DNA of 64,000 nt, taken from positions 83,153 to 147,152 of the forward strand of contig JBHYGK010000056.1 of assembly GCA_051859045.1 (NCBI GenBank), written 5' to 3'. A model generated the notes under the pieces. That model was not told the origin of the DNA, searched no databases, and saw nothing but the letters and a program-made list of their open reading frames with translations. The position numbers were made by a program, and so were the translations under genes. This document shows, one piece after another, positions 32,179 to 40,988 of this stretch. The DNA comes from JBHYGK01 sp051859045 (GTDB taxonomy: Bacteria > Pseudomonadota > Gammaproteobacteria > Xanthomonadales > Xanthomonadaceae). Numbering within the stretch: position 1 is the stretch's first letter; each line of letters begins with the position of its first letter.

Positions 32179-33195
32179 ATGGACGAGCGCGCGCTGTTCG
32201 CGCGGCTGTGCGCGGGCCCGCTCGAGGCCGGCGCGCTGGCCGCCGGCCTCGGCGTGAGCCGGGCCGCGGCCTGGAAGCGGATCGAGGCGCTGCGCGCCGC
32301 CGGGCTCGCGATCGACGCGCGTCCCGGCGGCGGCTACGCCCTGGCCTCGCCGCGCGTGCCGCTGGACGCGGCGGCCATCGACGCCGCGCGCCGGGACCGC
32401 GGCTGGCCCGCCGCGATCGAGGTGGCGTGGCAGGTCGATTCGACCAATGCCGAGCTGCTGCGCCGCGCCGATGCCGCGCGCGGCGGGGCCGACGCGGGCC
32501 TTGGCGCGCCGCCGGTGGCGCTGTTCGCCGAGCGCCAGACCGCCGGCCGCGGCCGCCGCGGCCGCGCGTGGTCGGCGCCGCTGGGCGGCGCGCTCACCTT
32601 CTCGCTCGGGCTGCGCTTCGAGGCCGGGCTGTCGCGGCTGGGCGGGCTGAGCCTGGCGGTCGGCGTCGCGGTGGCCGAGGCCCTGCGCGGCGAGGGCGTG
32701 CGCCAGGTCGGGCTGAAGTGGCCGAACGACCTGGTGGTGCGCGACGCCGGCGGCGGCCTGGCCAAGCTCGGCGGCCTGCTGGTGGAGGTCCGCGGCGAGG
32801 CCGCCGGGCCGGTGCGCGCGATCATCGGCCTCGGCCTCAACGTCGCGCTCGGCGAGGCCGACCGCGCCGCGATCGGCCAGCCGGTGGCCGACCTGGCCGG
32901 GCTCGACGGCGGACGCGTGCCCGATCGCGTGCGCCTGGCCGCGGCGCTGCTCGACGCGCTGCTGCCGGCGCTGGCGGCGTTCGAGCGCGAGGGCCTCGCG
33001 CCGGCGCTGGCGGGCTTCGCCGCACTCGACGTGCTGGCCGGCGCCGAGGTGGCGCTGCACGCCGCCGACGGCGTGCATGCCGGACGCGCGCTCGGGCTCG
33101 ACGCCGACGGCGGGCTACGGGTGCGCCACGCCGACGGCGAGCGCACCTGGCATGCGGGCGAGGTGTCGCTGCGCGCGCGCCCCGGGGACGCCTGA
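32179..33195 (+). CDS. birA: Biotin--protein ligase / biotin operon repressor
   Basis: A 338-residue bifunctional protein that makes biotinyl-AMP and biotinylates acetyl-CoA carboxylase BCCP; with its N-terminal winged helix (LGVSRAAAWKRIEALRAAGL) it can also repress biotin genes. The ligase core shows the ATP/biotin loop GRGRRGRAWSAPLGGALTFS, the substrate motif KWPNDL and a C-terminal SH3-like domain (GLDADGGLRVRHADGERTWHAGEVSLR). The ATG at 32179 is chosen over a GTG one codon earlier. It is 16 bases after plsY and its stop overlaps coaX as TGATG. Confidence 0.93.
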   Translation: MDERALFARLCAGPLEAGALAAGLGVSRAAAWKRIEALRAAGLAIDARPGGGYALASPRVPLDAAAIDAARRDRGWPAAIEVAWQVDSTNAELLRRADAARGGADAGLGAPPVALFAERQTAGRGRRGRAWSAPLGGALTFSLGLRFEAGLSRLGGLSLAVGVAVAEALRGEGVRQVGLKWPNDLVVRDAGGGLAKLGGLLVEVRGEAAGPVRAIIGLGLNVALGEADRAAIGQPVADLAGLDGGRVPDRVRLAAALLDALLPALAAFEREGLAPALAGFAALDVLAGAEVALHAADGVHAGRALGLDADGGLRVRHADGERTWHAGEVSLRARPGDA

Positions 33196-33947
33196 TGGAC
33201 TGGCTGTTCGACCTCGGCAACACCCGGCTGAAGTGGGCGCGCGGCGACGCCGTCGCCGCGGCGCAGGCGTTCGCGCACCTACCGGCGGGCGAGGCCGGCG
33301 CGCTGTCGCCGGCGCTGGCCCCGGCGCTCGCCGCGGCGCTCGCGGACGGCCCGGCGCCGGCGCGCGCGGTGATCGCCAGCGTCGGCGGTCCGGCGCGCAC
33401 CGAGGCCCTCGAGCGCCTGCTCGACGGCCTCGGCGTCGCGCACGCGCGGGTCGCCACCGCGGCGCTCGCCGGCGGGCTCGCGATCGCCTACGCCGAGCCG
33501 TCCACGCTGGGCGTCGACCGCTTCCTGGCCCTGCTCGCCGCGCACCGCCGCGGGCCGGGGCCGTGGCTGGTGGCGAGCGTGGGCACCGCGCTCACCGCCG
33601 ACCTGCTGCACGACGGCCGCCACCTCGGCGGCTGGATCGCCCCGTCGCCCGGCCTGATGCGCGAGGCGCTGGCCGCGCGCGTGCCGGCGCTGGCGGTGCC
33701 CGGCGGCGAGGCGCGCGCGTTCGCGTCGAGCACCGCCGACGCGCTGGCCTCCGGCGCCCGCGCCGCGGCCTGCGGCGCGCTCGAGCACGCGTTCGCGGAG
33801 GCCGGCGCGCGGCTCGGCCAGGCGCCGACCCTGCTGCTGGCCGGTGGCGGCGCCGACGCGGTGCGCGCCGGCCTGCGGGTGCCGTCGGTCGCGGCGCCGG
33901 AGCTGGTGCTCGAGGGCCTCGCGGCCTGGGCCGCCCTGCCGCGCTGA
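33195..33947 (+). CDS. coaX: Type III pantothenate kinase
   Basis: A 250-residue enzyme that phosphorylates pantothenate, the first step of coenzyme A synthesis; type III kinases are not inhibited by CoA. The ASKHA-fold phosphate loops are visible as DLGNTRLKW at the N-terminus, LGVDRFLALLAA in the middle, and SVGTALTADLLH with GGWIAPSPGLM. The birA-coaX order is widespread in proteobacteria (birA-baf). Its ATG shares a base with the birA stop, indicating translational coupling. The next gene has its own promoter-like element inside the 21-base spacer. Confidence 0.93.
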   Translation: MDWLFDLGNTRLKWARGDAVAAAQAFAHLPAGEAGALSPALAPALAAALADGPAPARAVIASVGGPARTEALERLLDGLGVAHARVATAALAGGLAIAYAEPSTLGVDRFLALLAAHRRGPGPWLVASVGTALTADLLHDGRHLGGWIAPSPGLMREALAARVPALAVPGGEARAFASSTADALASGARAAACGALEHAFAEAGARLGQAPTLLLAGGGADAVRAGLRVPSVAAPELVLEGLAAWAALPR

Positions 33948-33956
33948 GCCCGCGGT

Positions 33957-33971
33957 TACACTGCGCGCATG
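33957..33971 (+). promoter_or_regulatory. -10-like element abutting the SPOR gene start codon
   Basis: TACACT (33957-33962) plus GCGCGC leads straight into the ATG at 33969. This matches the dusA arrangement (TACACTGCACGCATG) except for one base. No ribosome binding site is present, so a leaderless transcript is likely. Confidence 0.5.
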
Positions 33972-34622
33972 CTCCTTCGCGCCCTGATCCTGCTGCTGGT
34001 GGTGATGAACGCCGGCGTCGCCGCCTGGTGGTGGCTGCACGTGCCCGCGCCGCCGCCCGCCCTGCCGCCGCCGCCGCCCGGCGTCGCCCAGCTCGCCCTG
34101 CTCAGCGAGGCCGACCTCGCGTCGACGCCCGCGCTCGACTTCGACCCCGCGCCGGTGGCCGACGCCGACGCCCCGCGCTGCCTCGCGCTGGGGCCGTTCC
34201 AGACCCCCACCGACGCGCGCCGCGCGGCGCTGGTGCTCGGCCCGCTGGTGGCCCGGCTGCGCCAGCGCGAGATCACCGGCGAGGCCGTCGTGGGCTACCG
34301 CGTCTACCTGCCCGCCCAGCCCAGCCGCGAGGAGGCGCTCGGCCTCGCGCGCCGGCTGCAGGACGCGAACCTGCGCGACTACTACGTCGTGACCGCCGGC
34401 AGCGAGGAGAACACCATCTCGCTCGGCCAGTTCCGCGAGCTCGGCAACGCCGAGGCCCGCCGCGACGAGGCCCGGGCCGCGGGCTTCGACCCGATGCTCG
34501 AGCCGCGCAGCGAGGCCGCCAGCCAGTGGTGGCTGGAGCTCGCCGCGGCCGAGGACTTCGACTGGCGCGAGGCCCTGGGCGGCTACGCCGGCGTCGGCGA
34601 GCGCGCCATCGCCTGCTTCTGA
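33969..34622 (+). CDS. SPOR-domain protein
   Basis: A 217-residue protein with an N-terminal transmembrane or signal-anchor helix (LLRALILLLVVMNAGVAAWWW), a short Pro-rich linker, and a SPOR domain spanning about residues 70-180 (CLALGPFQTPTDARRAALVL, GYRVYLPAQPSREEALGLAR, YYVVTAGSEENTISLGQF). SPOR domains bind glycan strands stripped of stem peptides at division septa. The place after birA-coaX is the same as in many Xanthomonads. The start region lacks a ribosome site and appears leaderless. Confidence 0.85.
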   Translation: MLLRALILLLVVMNAGVAAWWWLHVPAPPPALPPPPPGVAQLALLSEADLASTPALDFDPAPVADADAPRCLALGPFQTPTDARRAALVLGPLVARLRQREITGEAVVGYRVYLPAQPSREEALGLARRLQDANLRDYYVVTAGSEENTISLGQFRELGNAEARRDEARAAGFDPMLEPRSEAASQWWLELAAAEDFDWREALGGYAGVGERAIACF

Positions 34623-34721
34623 GGCGCGCCCGCGCGCCTGCCGCGCCGCGGCTTGCACCCGGCCGGCGGCCTCCGTAGCCTCGGCCCACCCCCCGAACAC
34701 GACGCGCTGGGAGTTCCCGAC

Positions 34722-37700
34722 GTGCAGGCACCAAGGACGGACCTGACCGCACGGAGCCCGCTGATCCGGGCCTTCGCGTCCGCCCTGTTGCTGCTCGCCG
34801 CGATGCAGCTGGGCTTCGACCTCGACGGCCGTCCGCTCGCCCACGGGCTCGAGCACTGGCCGCTGGCCGGCCGCCTGCTGGCGCTGCTGCCGGCGGTGGT
34901 CGCGGGCATCGTCTTCTTCCCCGGCCCCAGCGTGCGCCGCCACCTGCGCGCGCCGGTGGCGTGGCTGTCGCTGGCGGGCGTGCTCGCGATGGCGGCCTGG
35001 CCCGGCCTCGGCGACAGCGGCCAGCGCGCGGGCCTGCTGCTGGCCGGTCTCGGGCTGGGCGCGGCGGCCAGCGTGCTGCGGCCGGGCGACCCCTCGGCGT
35101 GGCGCGAGTTCGTGCTGCGCGGCATCGGCGCGGCCCTGTTCGCGCTCGGCCTCGCGGGCCTCGCCGGCCTGCTCGGCCTGGCGCCGCCGGAGCGCGCGGT
35201 GCTGCTGGGGCCGTCGGCGGTGGCGGCGGTGATGATGGTGGGCGTGCTGGCCTATCGCCGGCACTGGCGCCACGGCGTCTCGATCGGCCCCGGGCGCGGG
35301 CTCGCCGCGGTGGTGCTCGGCCTGTCGCTGCTGGTCGCCCTGGGCTGGATGCTGCGCGCCGAGGGCGTCGCCCGGCTGGGCACGGTCTTCGCCGCGATGA
35401 GCTTCTCGGCCGCGGTCTCCGCGGCGCTGGCCGCCAGCGCGATCGCGGCCACGCTGGGCGGGCAGCGGAGGCTGGCGCGGACCCTCACCGCCGCGGCCCT
35501 GCTGCCGAGCCTCGCGGCGATGCTGGTGCGGGCGTTCGAGCTCGACATCGACCTCGGCGCCTGGCTGTCGTGGATCGGCCTGCTGGGGCCCGAGGGCGGC
35601 GGCCGGATCAGCGGCCCCACGCCCTCGGCGTTCGTGCTGGTCGCGCTCGGCCTGCTGCTGGCCCCCGGCCAGGAGCGCGACGGTCCGCTGCGCTGGGCGC
35701 CGACCTGGGCCGCCGGGCTGTCGCTGGCGGTCATCGCCGGCATCATCGCCGGCGGCATGCTGATCGACCTGCCCGGCGCCGCCGAGGGCGATCCCGCCGC
35801 CAGCCTGTCGCTGGCGACCGCGCTGGCGATGGCCCTGCTCGGCCTGGCGCTGGCGTTCGCCGACTTCGACGGCGAGCGCCGCGGGCGCTGGCTGCCCCTG
35901 ATCGCGGGCCTCGCGGCGATCGGCCTCTCGGCGGTGCTGTGGACCGCGCTGGCGCGCGACCAGGCCGCCACCGTGACCCGCGTGCTCGAGGCCGAGATGG
36001 ACGGCGCCCAGCGCCTCGTCGAGCGCGCGCTGCTGGTGCGCATCGGCGCGCTCGCGCGCGCCGGCCGGGTGCTTGGGTCGATGCCGGAGGAGCGCCGCGA
36101 GGCGCTGTTCGCGCTCGACGCGGCGGCGCTGGTCGAGGACTTCGAGGGCATCGACGCGCTGGCCTGGCTCGGCCCGGATGGCCGCCTGCGCCACCGCCAC
36201 CAGCCCGGGGGCGCCGACACCCCGGCCGACGACGGCCGCCTGGAGCGCGCGTGGCAGCGCGTGCTCGAGGGCGGCGGGGTCGCGCTGGGCCGGCACGGGC
36301 ATGCCGTGCACGACGGCGGCCGCGGCTTCCTGCTGGTGGCCGCCGCGCCGGGCGGGCAGGGCGCGATGGTGGCCCAGCTGCGCGAGGAGGCGGTCATCGC
36401 CATCGCGCTGACCGGCCTGATCCCCGAGGCCCCGCTGCGGGTGGGCCTGGAGGACGTGCCGGGGCACCCGCCGCTGTTCGAGCGGATGGCGCCGGAGGGG
36501 CGCCCGCTGCTCGCCGGGCGGCTCGAGGTGGGAGGCCTGCCGCTGACGCTGGAGATCTGGATGCCGGCCACCCTGGCGCCCGAGCGCCTGCCCGCGGGCC
36601 TGCTGGCGATGGGCCTGATCGCCGGCGTGCTGGTGGCGCTGGCGCTGCGGCTGGCGGTGCGCGCGCGCGAGCGCGCCGACGAGGCCGAGGCCGCCATCGC
36701 CGCGCTGCAGGCCGAGACGCTGGAGCGCGAGCGCGCCCAGGACGAGCTGCGCGCCGCCGAGGCCGACCTCGCGCACGCCGCCACCCACGACGCCGTGACC
36801 GGCCTGCCGCGCTTCCAGGTGCTCGACGCCGAGCTCGGCCAGCACGCGCCCGCCACCGGCCTGCGCGTGACGATGCTGATGCTCGACCTCGACGGCTTCC
36901 ATGCGGTCAACGAGTCGCTCGGCCACGCGCGCGGCGACGACGCGCTGCGCGGCGTGGCCGCGCGCCTGCTCGACGCGGTCGGCGGCCGCGGCCGGCTGGC
37001 GCGGTTCGGCTCCGACGCCTTCCTCGCCGTGTATCCCGGGCTCGGCAGCGAGGACGCCGAGCGCGAGGCCGAGCGCCTGCGCGCGCGGCTCGCCGAACCG
37101 CTGGAGGCGGGCGGGGTGCGCTTCTTCCTGACCGCCAGCGTGGGCATCGCGCGCGGCACGCTGCCGCGCGACGACTTCACCGAGCTGGTGCGCCGCGCCG
37201 AGGCCGCGAAGGCCCAGGCCAAGCGCGATGGCCGCGACCTGGTGCGGATCTGGGACGAGCGCGACGAGCTCGCGCGCGAGGACCGGCTGGCGCTGGGCGC
37301 CGCGCTGCGCGAGGCGATCCGGCTGCGCGAGCTGCGCCTGGTCTACCAACCGCTGGTGGGCGCCGACGACGGCCGCCTGCGCGGCTTCGAGGCGCTGCTG
37401 CGCTGGCACAGCCCGCGCTTCGGCGACGTGCCGCCGCTGCGCTTCGTGCCGGTGGCCGAGAGCTTCGGCCTGATGCCCGACATCGGCCACTGGGTGATCG
37501 TCGAGGCCTGCCGCCAGCTCGCGGCGTGGAAGGCCGCCGGGCACGGGCCGCTGCGCATCGCTGTCAACGTCGCCGCGCAGCAGCTCTCGCGCCCGGGCCT
37601 GGTGGAGCAGGTCGGCGGCGCGCTGCTGCGCTTCGGCGTCGAGCCCGCCCAGCTCGAGCTCGAGCTCACCGAGGGCTCGCTGATCGAGAACCTCGAGCGC

Positions 37701-38078
37701 GCGCAGCGCGTGCTGGCCAAGCTCAAGGCGATCGGCGTGGGCCTGTCGATCGACGACTTCGGCACCGGCTACTCGAGCCTGGCCTACCTCAAGCAGTTCT
37801 CGGTCGACAAGCTCAAGATCGACCGCAGCTTCGTCGTCGACCTGCCCAACGACACCGACGACGCCGCGATCGCGCGCACCATCGTCGCGATGGGCCACCA
37901 GCTGCGCCTGACGATCGTCGCCGAGGGCGTCGAGCATTCCGGCCAGGCCGGTTTCCTCGCCTCGATCGGCTGCGACGAGCTGCAGGGCTACCACATCGCC
38001 CGCCCGATGGAGGCCGGCCAGGTCGAGGCCTGGATGCGCGGCCGGCCGCCGGGCGTGTCGCCGCTGCGTCCGGCCTGA
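34722..38078 (+). CDS. Large membrane GGDEF-EAL protein with degenerate GGDEF motif
   Basis: A 1118-residue protein with about ten N-terminal transmembrane helices (to residue ~415), a periplasmic or loop sensor region (~420-625), a further helix (~625-645), a coiled-coil linker (EAEAAIAALQAETLERERAQ), a GGDEF domain and an EAL domain. The GGDEF motif reads GSDAF (residues 763-767), so diguanylate cyclase activity is unlikely. The EAL domain is intact (GFEALLRW, ELTEGSL, IDDFGTGYSSL, VEGVE), so it should hydrolyse c-di-GMP, with the GGDEF domain perhaps sensing GTP. The GTG at 34722 has a GGGAG ribosome site; the upstream part of the frame carries the promoter region. Confidence 0.88.
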   Translation: MQAPRTDLTARSPLIRAFASALLLLAAMQLGFDLDGRPLAHGLEHWPLAGRLLALLPAVVAGIVFFPGPSVRRHLRAPVAWLSLAGVLAMAAWPGLGDSGQRAGLLLAGLGLGAAASVLRPGDPSAWREFVLRGIGAALFALGLAGLAGLLGLAPPERAVLLGPSAVAAVMMVGVLAYRRHWRHGVSIGPGRGLAAVVLGLSLLVALGWMLRAEGVARLGTVFAAMSFSAAVSAALAASAIAATLGGQRRLARTLTAAALLPSLAAMLVRAFELDIDLGAWLSWIGLLGPEGGGRISGPTPSAFVLVALGLLLAPGQERDGPLRWAPTWAAGLSLAVIAGIIAGGMLIDLPGAAEGDPAASLSLATALAMALLGLALAFADFDGERRGRWLPLIAGLAAIGLSAVLWTALARDQAATVTRVLEAEMDGAQRLVERALLVRIGALARAGRVLGSMPEERREALFALDAAALVEDFEGIDALAWLGPDGRLRHRHQPGGADTPADDGRLERAWQRVLEGGGVALGRHGHAVHDGGRGFLLVAAAPGGQGAMVAQLREEAVIAIALTGLIPEAPLRVGLEDVPGHPPLFERMAPEGRPLLAGRLEVGGLPLTLEIWMPATLAPERLPAGLLAMGLIAGVLVALALRLAVRARERADEAEAAIAALQAETLERERAQDELRAAEADLAHAATHDAVTGLPRFQVLDAELGQHAPATGLRVTMLMLDLDGFHAVNESLGHARGDDALRGVAARLLDAVGGRGRLARFGSDAFLAVYPGLGSEDAEREAERLRARLAEPLEAGGVRFFLTASVGIARGTLPRDDFTELVRRAEAAKAQAKRDGRDLVRIWDERDELAREDRLALGAALREAIRLRELRLVYQPLVGADDGRLRGFEALLRWHSPRFGDVPPLRFVPVAESFGLMPDIGHWVIVEACRQLAAWKAAGHGPLRIAVNVAAQQLSRPGLVEQVGGALLRFGVEPAQLELELTEGSLIENLERAQRVLAKLKAIGVGLSIDDFGTGYSSLAYLKQFSVDKLKIDRSFVVDLPNDTDDAAIARTIVAMGHQLRLTIVAEGVEHSGQAGFLASIGCDELQGYHIARPMEAGQVEAWMRGRPPGVSPLRPA

Positions 38079-38090
38079 GCGCGGCTCGCG

Positions 38091-38096
38091 TAGAAT
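38091..38096 (+). promoter_or_regulatory. -10 element TAGAAT of the tRNA-Thr gene
   Basis: TAGAAT lies 9 bases before the first base of the mature tRNA, a usual distance for a tRNA promoter. No clear -35 is visible. Confidence 0.5.
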
Positions 38097-38105
38097 CCCG
38101 GCCGC

Positions 38106-38181
38106 GCCGGCTTAGCTCAGTTGGTAGAGCAACCGCCTTGTAAGCGGTAGGTCGTCGGTTCGATTCCGACAGCCGGCACCA
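38106..38181 (+). tRNA. tRNA-Thr(UGU)
   Basis: A 76-base cloverleaf. The acceptor stem GCCGGCT pairs with AGCCGGC, the D-arm contains AGCTCAGTTGGTAGAGC, the anticodon loop CTTGTAA holds anticodon TGT, and the T-arm is TCGGTTCGATTCCGA. The CCA end is encoded. It reads ACA and, by wobble, other Thr codons. ACA is rare in this GC-rich DNA. Confidence 0.97.
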
Positions 38182-38184
38182 CCC

Positions 38185-39828
38185 TCACCAGTCGGTCGGC
38201 GCGTAGTCCTTCAGGAACTGGCCCCACACGTGCTCGCCGGTGTTGAAGCCGTGGATGATCGGGTCGACGATCCGCGCGGCGCCGTCGACGATGTCCAGCG
38301 GCGGGTGGAAGCGCTCCTCCAGCACCTTCTTCGCGGCGATCTCGGCCGGGTCCTCGTCGGTGACCCAGCCGGTGTCGACGCTGTTCATGTGGATGCCGCT
38401 GGCGTGGTAATCCGCCGCCGAGGTGCGCGTCATCATGTTCAGCGCGGCCTTGGCCATGTTGGTGTGCGGGTGCCGGGTGGTCTTGAAGTTGCGGTAGAAC
38501 TGCCCCTCCATCGCCGAGACGTTGACCACGTGCTTGTCGTGCGTGGGCACGCGCTCCATCAGCGGCTTCAGGCGCGCGTTGATGATGAAGGGCGCGATCG
38601 CGTTGACCAGCTGGGTCTCGAGCAGCTCCACCGACGGCACCTCGTGCATCAGCAGGCGCCAGGAGTTGCGCCCGCGCAGGTCCACCTGCTGCAGGTCCTG
38701 GTCGAGCCGGCCCTCGGGGAACAGGTGCTGCTGGCCGAGCAGCTCGTCGGCCAGCAGCGGCACCTGCGAGAGCTCGGCGGCGCGCACCAGGCCGTCGACG
38801 CCGCCCTGCGCGGCCGCCACCAGCGCCGGGGCATCGGCGCCCGGCAGCAGGTCGGCGCCGCGCAGGCCCTCGTAGCGGCCCACCAGCCGGCGCACGGCCT
38901 CGGGCATCGCGTCGGCCGAGGCGGTCTCGTTGGCCATCATGTGCGCGTAGAACTGCGGCGGGCGGCGCACCGTCTGGCAGGCGTTGTTGATGATGAAGTC
39001 CAGCCGCGGGCGCGTGGCCAGCAGCTGGCTGCAGAAGGCCTCGACGCTGGGGGTGTGGCGCAGGTCCAGGCCGAACACCTCCAGCCGGTGGCCCCACTCC
39101 GCGAAGTCGGGCTCGGCGGCGTAGCGCGCCGCGGAGTCGCGCGGGAAGCGGGTGGTGACGATGAGCTCCGCGCCGGCGCGCAGCAGCTTCAGGCCGGCCT
39201 GGTAGCCGATCTTCACGCGGCCGCCGGTGAGCAGCGCCACGCGGCCGCGCAGGTCGGCGGTCTCGGTGCGCTTGGAGAAATTGAGCTCCGCGCAGGGCGG
39301 GCACATCTGGTCGTAGAAGTGGTGGAGCTGGGTGAACTTCTGCTTGCACACGTAGCAGTGGCGCACCTCCGGGGAGTGCACCGGCGGCGGCTCGGGCGCC
39401 GCGCCCATCCCGTTGCTGGCGTCGTGCAGGCCCGGGGCCTGGGGCGGGAAGTAGTTCGGCGTGCTGAACACCGGCTTGCGCCGCAGCACGCGGATGCCGG
39501 TCTGGTCGAGCAGGGCGTCGGCCTCGCGGCGCTTGGCCCGCTCGCGCTCGCGTGCCTCGAGCTTGAGCGTGCGCCGGCGCCCCTTGGGCTCGGGGTGGTG
39601 GACCCGGGCGATGGCGCGGTGCAGGCGCGCGCGCTCGTCCCCGGGCAGGGCGTCGAGGAGGCGGCGGTCGGCGTCGACCTGCTCCAGCAGGTCCGCCGCG
39701 GCGCGCAGGCGCTCGAGCAGGGACGGGTCGGCGGCGGGCGGGGGCGTCGTGTTCAAGGCGGATCCATGGGGCGGCGCCGGCGCGCGGGGGGCGCGTCGGC
39801 CGGGTGGGCGGGGTGACGGGGGCGTCAT
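38185..39828 (-). CDS. Atypical SDR oxidoreductase with N-terminal zinc-ribbon-like domain
   Basis: A 547-residue protein. Residues ~35-120 are a charged helical region. Residues 158-179 hold two CxxC pairs (CYVC...CPPC) likely to bind zinc. A short-chain dehydrogenase fold follows from ~190, with the nucleotide motif LLTGGRVKIG and IINNAC in place of the usual NNAG. The catalytic Ser is in VNVSAMEG, but the YxxxK site reads TNMAK preceded by His, so Tyr is replaced by Thr. An insert of about 100 residues separates NNAC from the Ser. The start is uncertain: ATG 39828 is the longest plausible one; a TTG at 39756 would still keep every domain. Substrate unknown. Confidence 0.78.
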   Translation of the reverse strand: MTPPSPRPPGRRAPRAPAPPHGSALNTTPPPAADPSLLERLRAAADLLEQVDADRRLLDALPGDERARLHRAIARVHHPEPKGRRRTLKLEARERERAKRREADALLDQTGIRVLRRKPVFSTPNYFPPQAPGLHDASNGMGAAPEPPPVHSPEVRHCYVCKQKFTQLHHFYDQMCPPCAELNFSKRTETADLRGRVALLTGGRVKIGYQAGLKLLRAGAELIVTTRFPRDSAARYAAEPDFAEWGHRLEVFGLDLRHTPSVEAFCSQLLATRPRLDFIINNACQTVRRPPQFYAHMMANETASADAMPEAVRRLVGRYEGLRGADLLPGADAPALVAAAQGGVDGLVRAAELSQVPLLADELLGQQHLFPEGRLDQDLQQVDLRGRNSWRLLMHEVPSVELLETQLVNAIAPFIINARLKPLMERVPTHDKHVVNVSAMEGQFYRNFKTTRHPHTNMAKAALNMMTRTSAADYHASGIHMNSVDTGWVTDEDPAEIAAKKVLEERFHPPLDIVDGAARIVDPIIHGFNTGEHVWGQFLKDYAPTDW

Positions 39829-40005
39829 GATACCGGGCCCGGCGGCCCCGCTCCCGCGCGCGACGGCAGGCGCCGCCAATGCGCGCCGCCGGCGTGGCCA
39901 CGGGCGGCTGGTATCCTCGGCGGCCTGCCCGGGCGGCCCCCGCCCCCGCGCACCCGTACGCGTCGTCCGGTCACAATGACGGCGCACCGGTCTCCGGAGC
40001 GCACC

Positions 40006-40068
40006 ATGCCCGCGATCACCCCCCCCGCCGCCGCCCCCGCCCGCCCTGCCGACGGGGCCCGCCCGTGA
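40006..40068 (+). CDS. Putative 20-codon upstream ORF coupled to arginase
   Basis: A short frame starts with ATG 8 bases after CGGAG and ends with TGA at 40066-40068, which overlaps the GTG start of arginase as GTGA. The 20-residue peptide is rich in Pro (6) and Ala (6). Arginase itself has no Shine-Dalgarno sequence, so its translation may depend on ribosomes finishing this ORF. It could be a leader peptide or simply a coupling device. A CACAAT hexamer at 39972 may be its -10. Confidence 0.45.
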   Translation: MPAITPPAAAPARPADGARP

Positions 40069-40988
40069 GCCGCTTCCCGCCCATCTCGCTGATCGGCGCG
40101 CCCACCGACATCGGCGCCGGCCACCGCGGCGCCTCGATGGGCCCGGAGGCCCTGCGCGTCGCCGGCCTCGAGGGCGCGCTGCGCGAGCGCGGCCTCGACG
40201 TGCTCGACCGCGGCAACCTCAGCGGCCCGGTGAACCCCTGGCAGCCGCCGCTGGACGGCTACCGCCACCTGCCCCAGGTGGTGGCCTGGAACCGCGCGGT
40301 GATGGACGCGGTGTACACCGAGCTCAGCGTCGGCCGGCTGCCGGTGATGCTGGGCGGCGACCACTGCCTGGCGGTGGGCTCGATCACCGCGGTGGCGCGC
40401 TGGTGCCGCGAGCGCGGCCGCACGCTGCGGGTGATCTGGCTGGACGCGCACGCCGACTTCAACACCTCCGACGTCACCCCGTCGGGCAACGTCCACGGCA
40501 TGCCGGTGAGCTGCCTGTGCGGCCTGGGCCCCGAGTCGCTGACCCACCTCGGCGGCAGCGCCCCGGCGATGCGCCCCGAGGAGATCCGGCAGATCGGCAT
40601 CCGCTCGGTGGACGCCGGCGAGAAGCGGCTGGTGAAGGAGTACGGCCTCGACATCTACGACATGCGCTACATCGACGAGATCGGCATGAAGCGGGTGATG
40701 GAGGAGGCGCTGGAGGGGATCGACGAGAACACCCACCTGCACGTGAGCTTCGACGTCGACTTCCTCGACCCGGCCATCGCCCCGGGCGTGGGCACCACCG
40801 TGCCCGGCGGCCCGAACTACCGCGAGGCGCAGCTGGTGATGGAGATGATCGCCGACACCGGCCGGCTGGGCTCGCTGGACATCGTCGAGCTCAACCCGGC
40901 CTTCGACGAGCACAACCGCACCGGCGCGCTGGCCGTCGACCTGGTGGAGAGCCTGTTCGGCAAGTCCACCCTGATGCGCGGGGACTGA
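40065..40988 (+). CDS. rocF: Arginase
   Basis: A 307-residue ureohydrolase that splits arginine into ornithine and urea. The manganese ligands are visible: GGDHCLAVG (His), WLDAHADFNT (Asp, His, Asp) and SFDVDFLDPAIAPGVGT (two Asp). The N-terminal SLIGAPTDIGAGHRGASMGPEALR and C-terminal LDIVELNPAFDEHNRTGALAVDL match the arginase branch and not agmatinase. The GTG at 40065 is chosen because it starts just before the conserved core and overlaps the stop of a short upstream ORF; in-frame ATGs further upstream would add low-complexity sequence. Confidence 0.92.
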   Translation: MSRFPPISLIGAPTDIGAGHRGASMGPEALRVAGLEGALRERGLDVLDRGNLSGPVNPWQPPLDGYRHLPQVVAWNRAVMDAVYTELSVGRLPVMLGGDHCLAVGSITAVARWCRERGRTLRVIWLDAHADFNTSDVTPSGNVHGMPVSCLCGLGPESLTHLGGSAPAMRPEEIRQIGIRSVDAGEKRLVKEYGLDIYDMRYIDEIGMKRVMEEALEGIDENTHLHVSFDVDFLDPAIAPGVGTTVPGGPNYREAQLVMEMIADTGRLGSLDIVELNPAFDEHNRTGALAVDLVESLFGKSTLMRGD

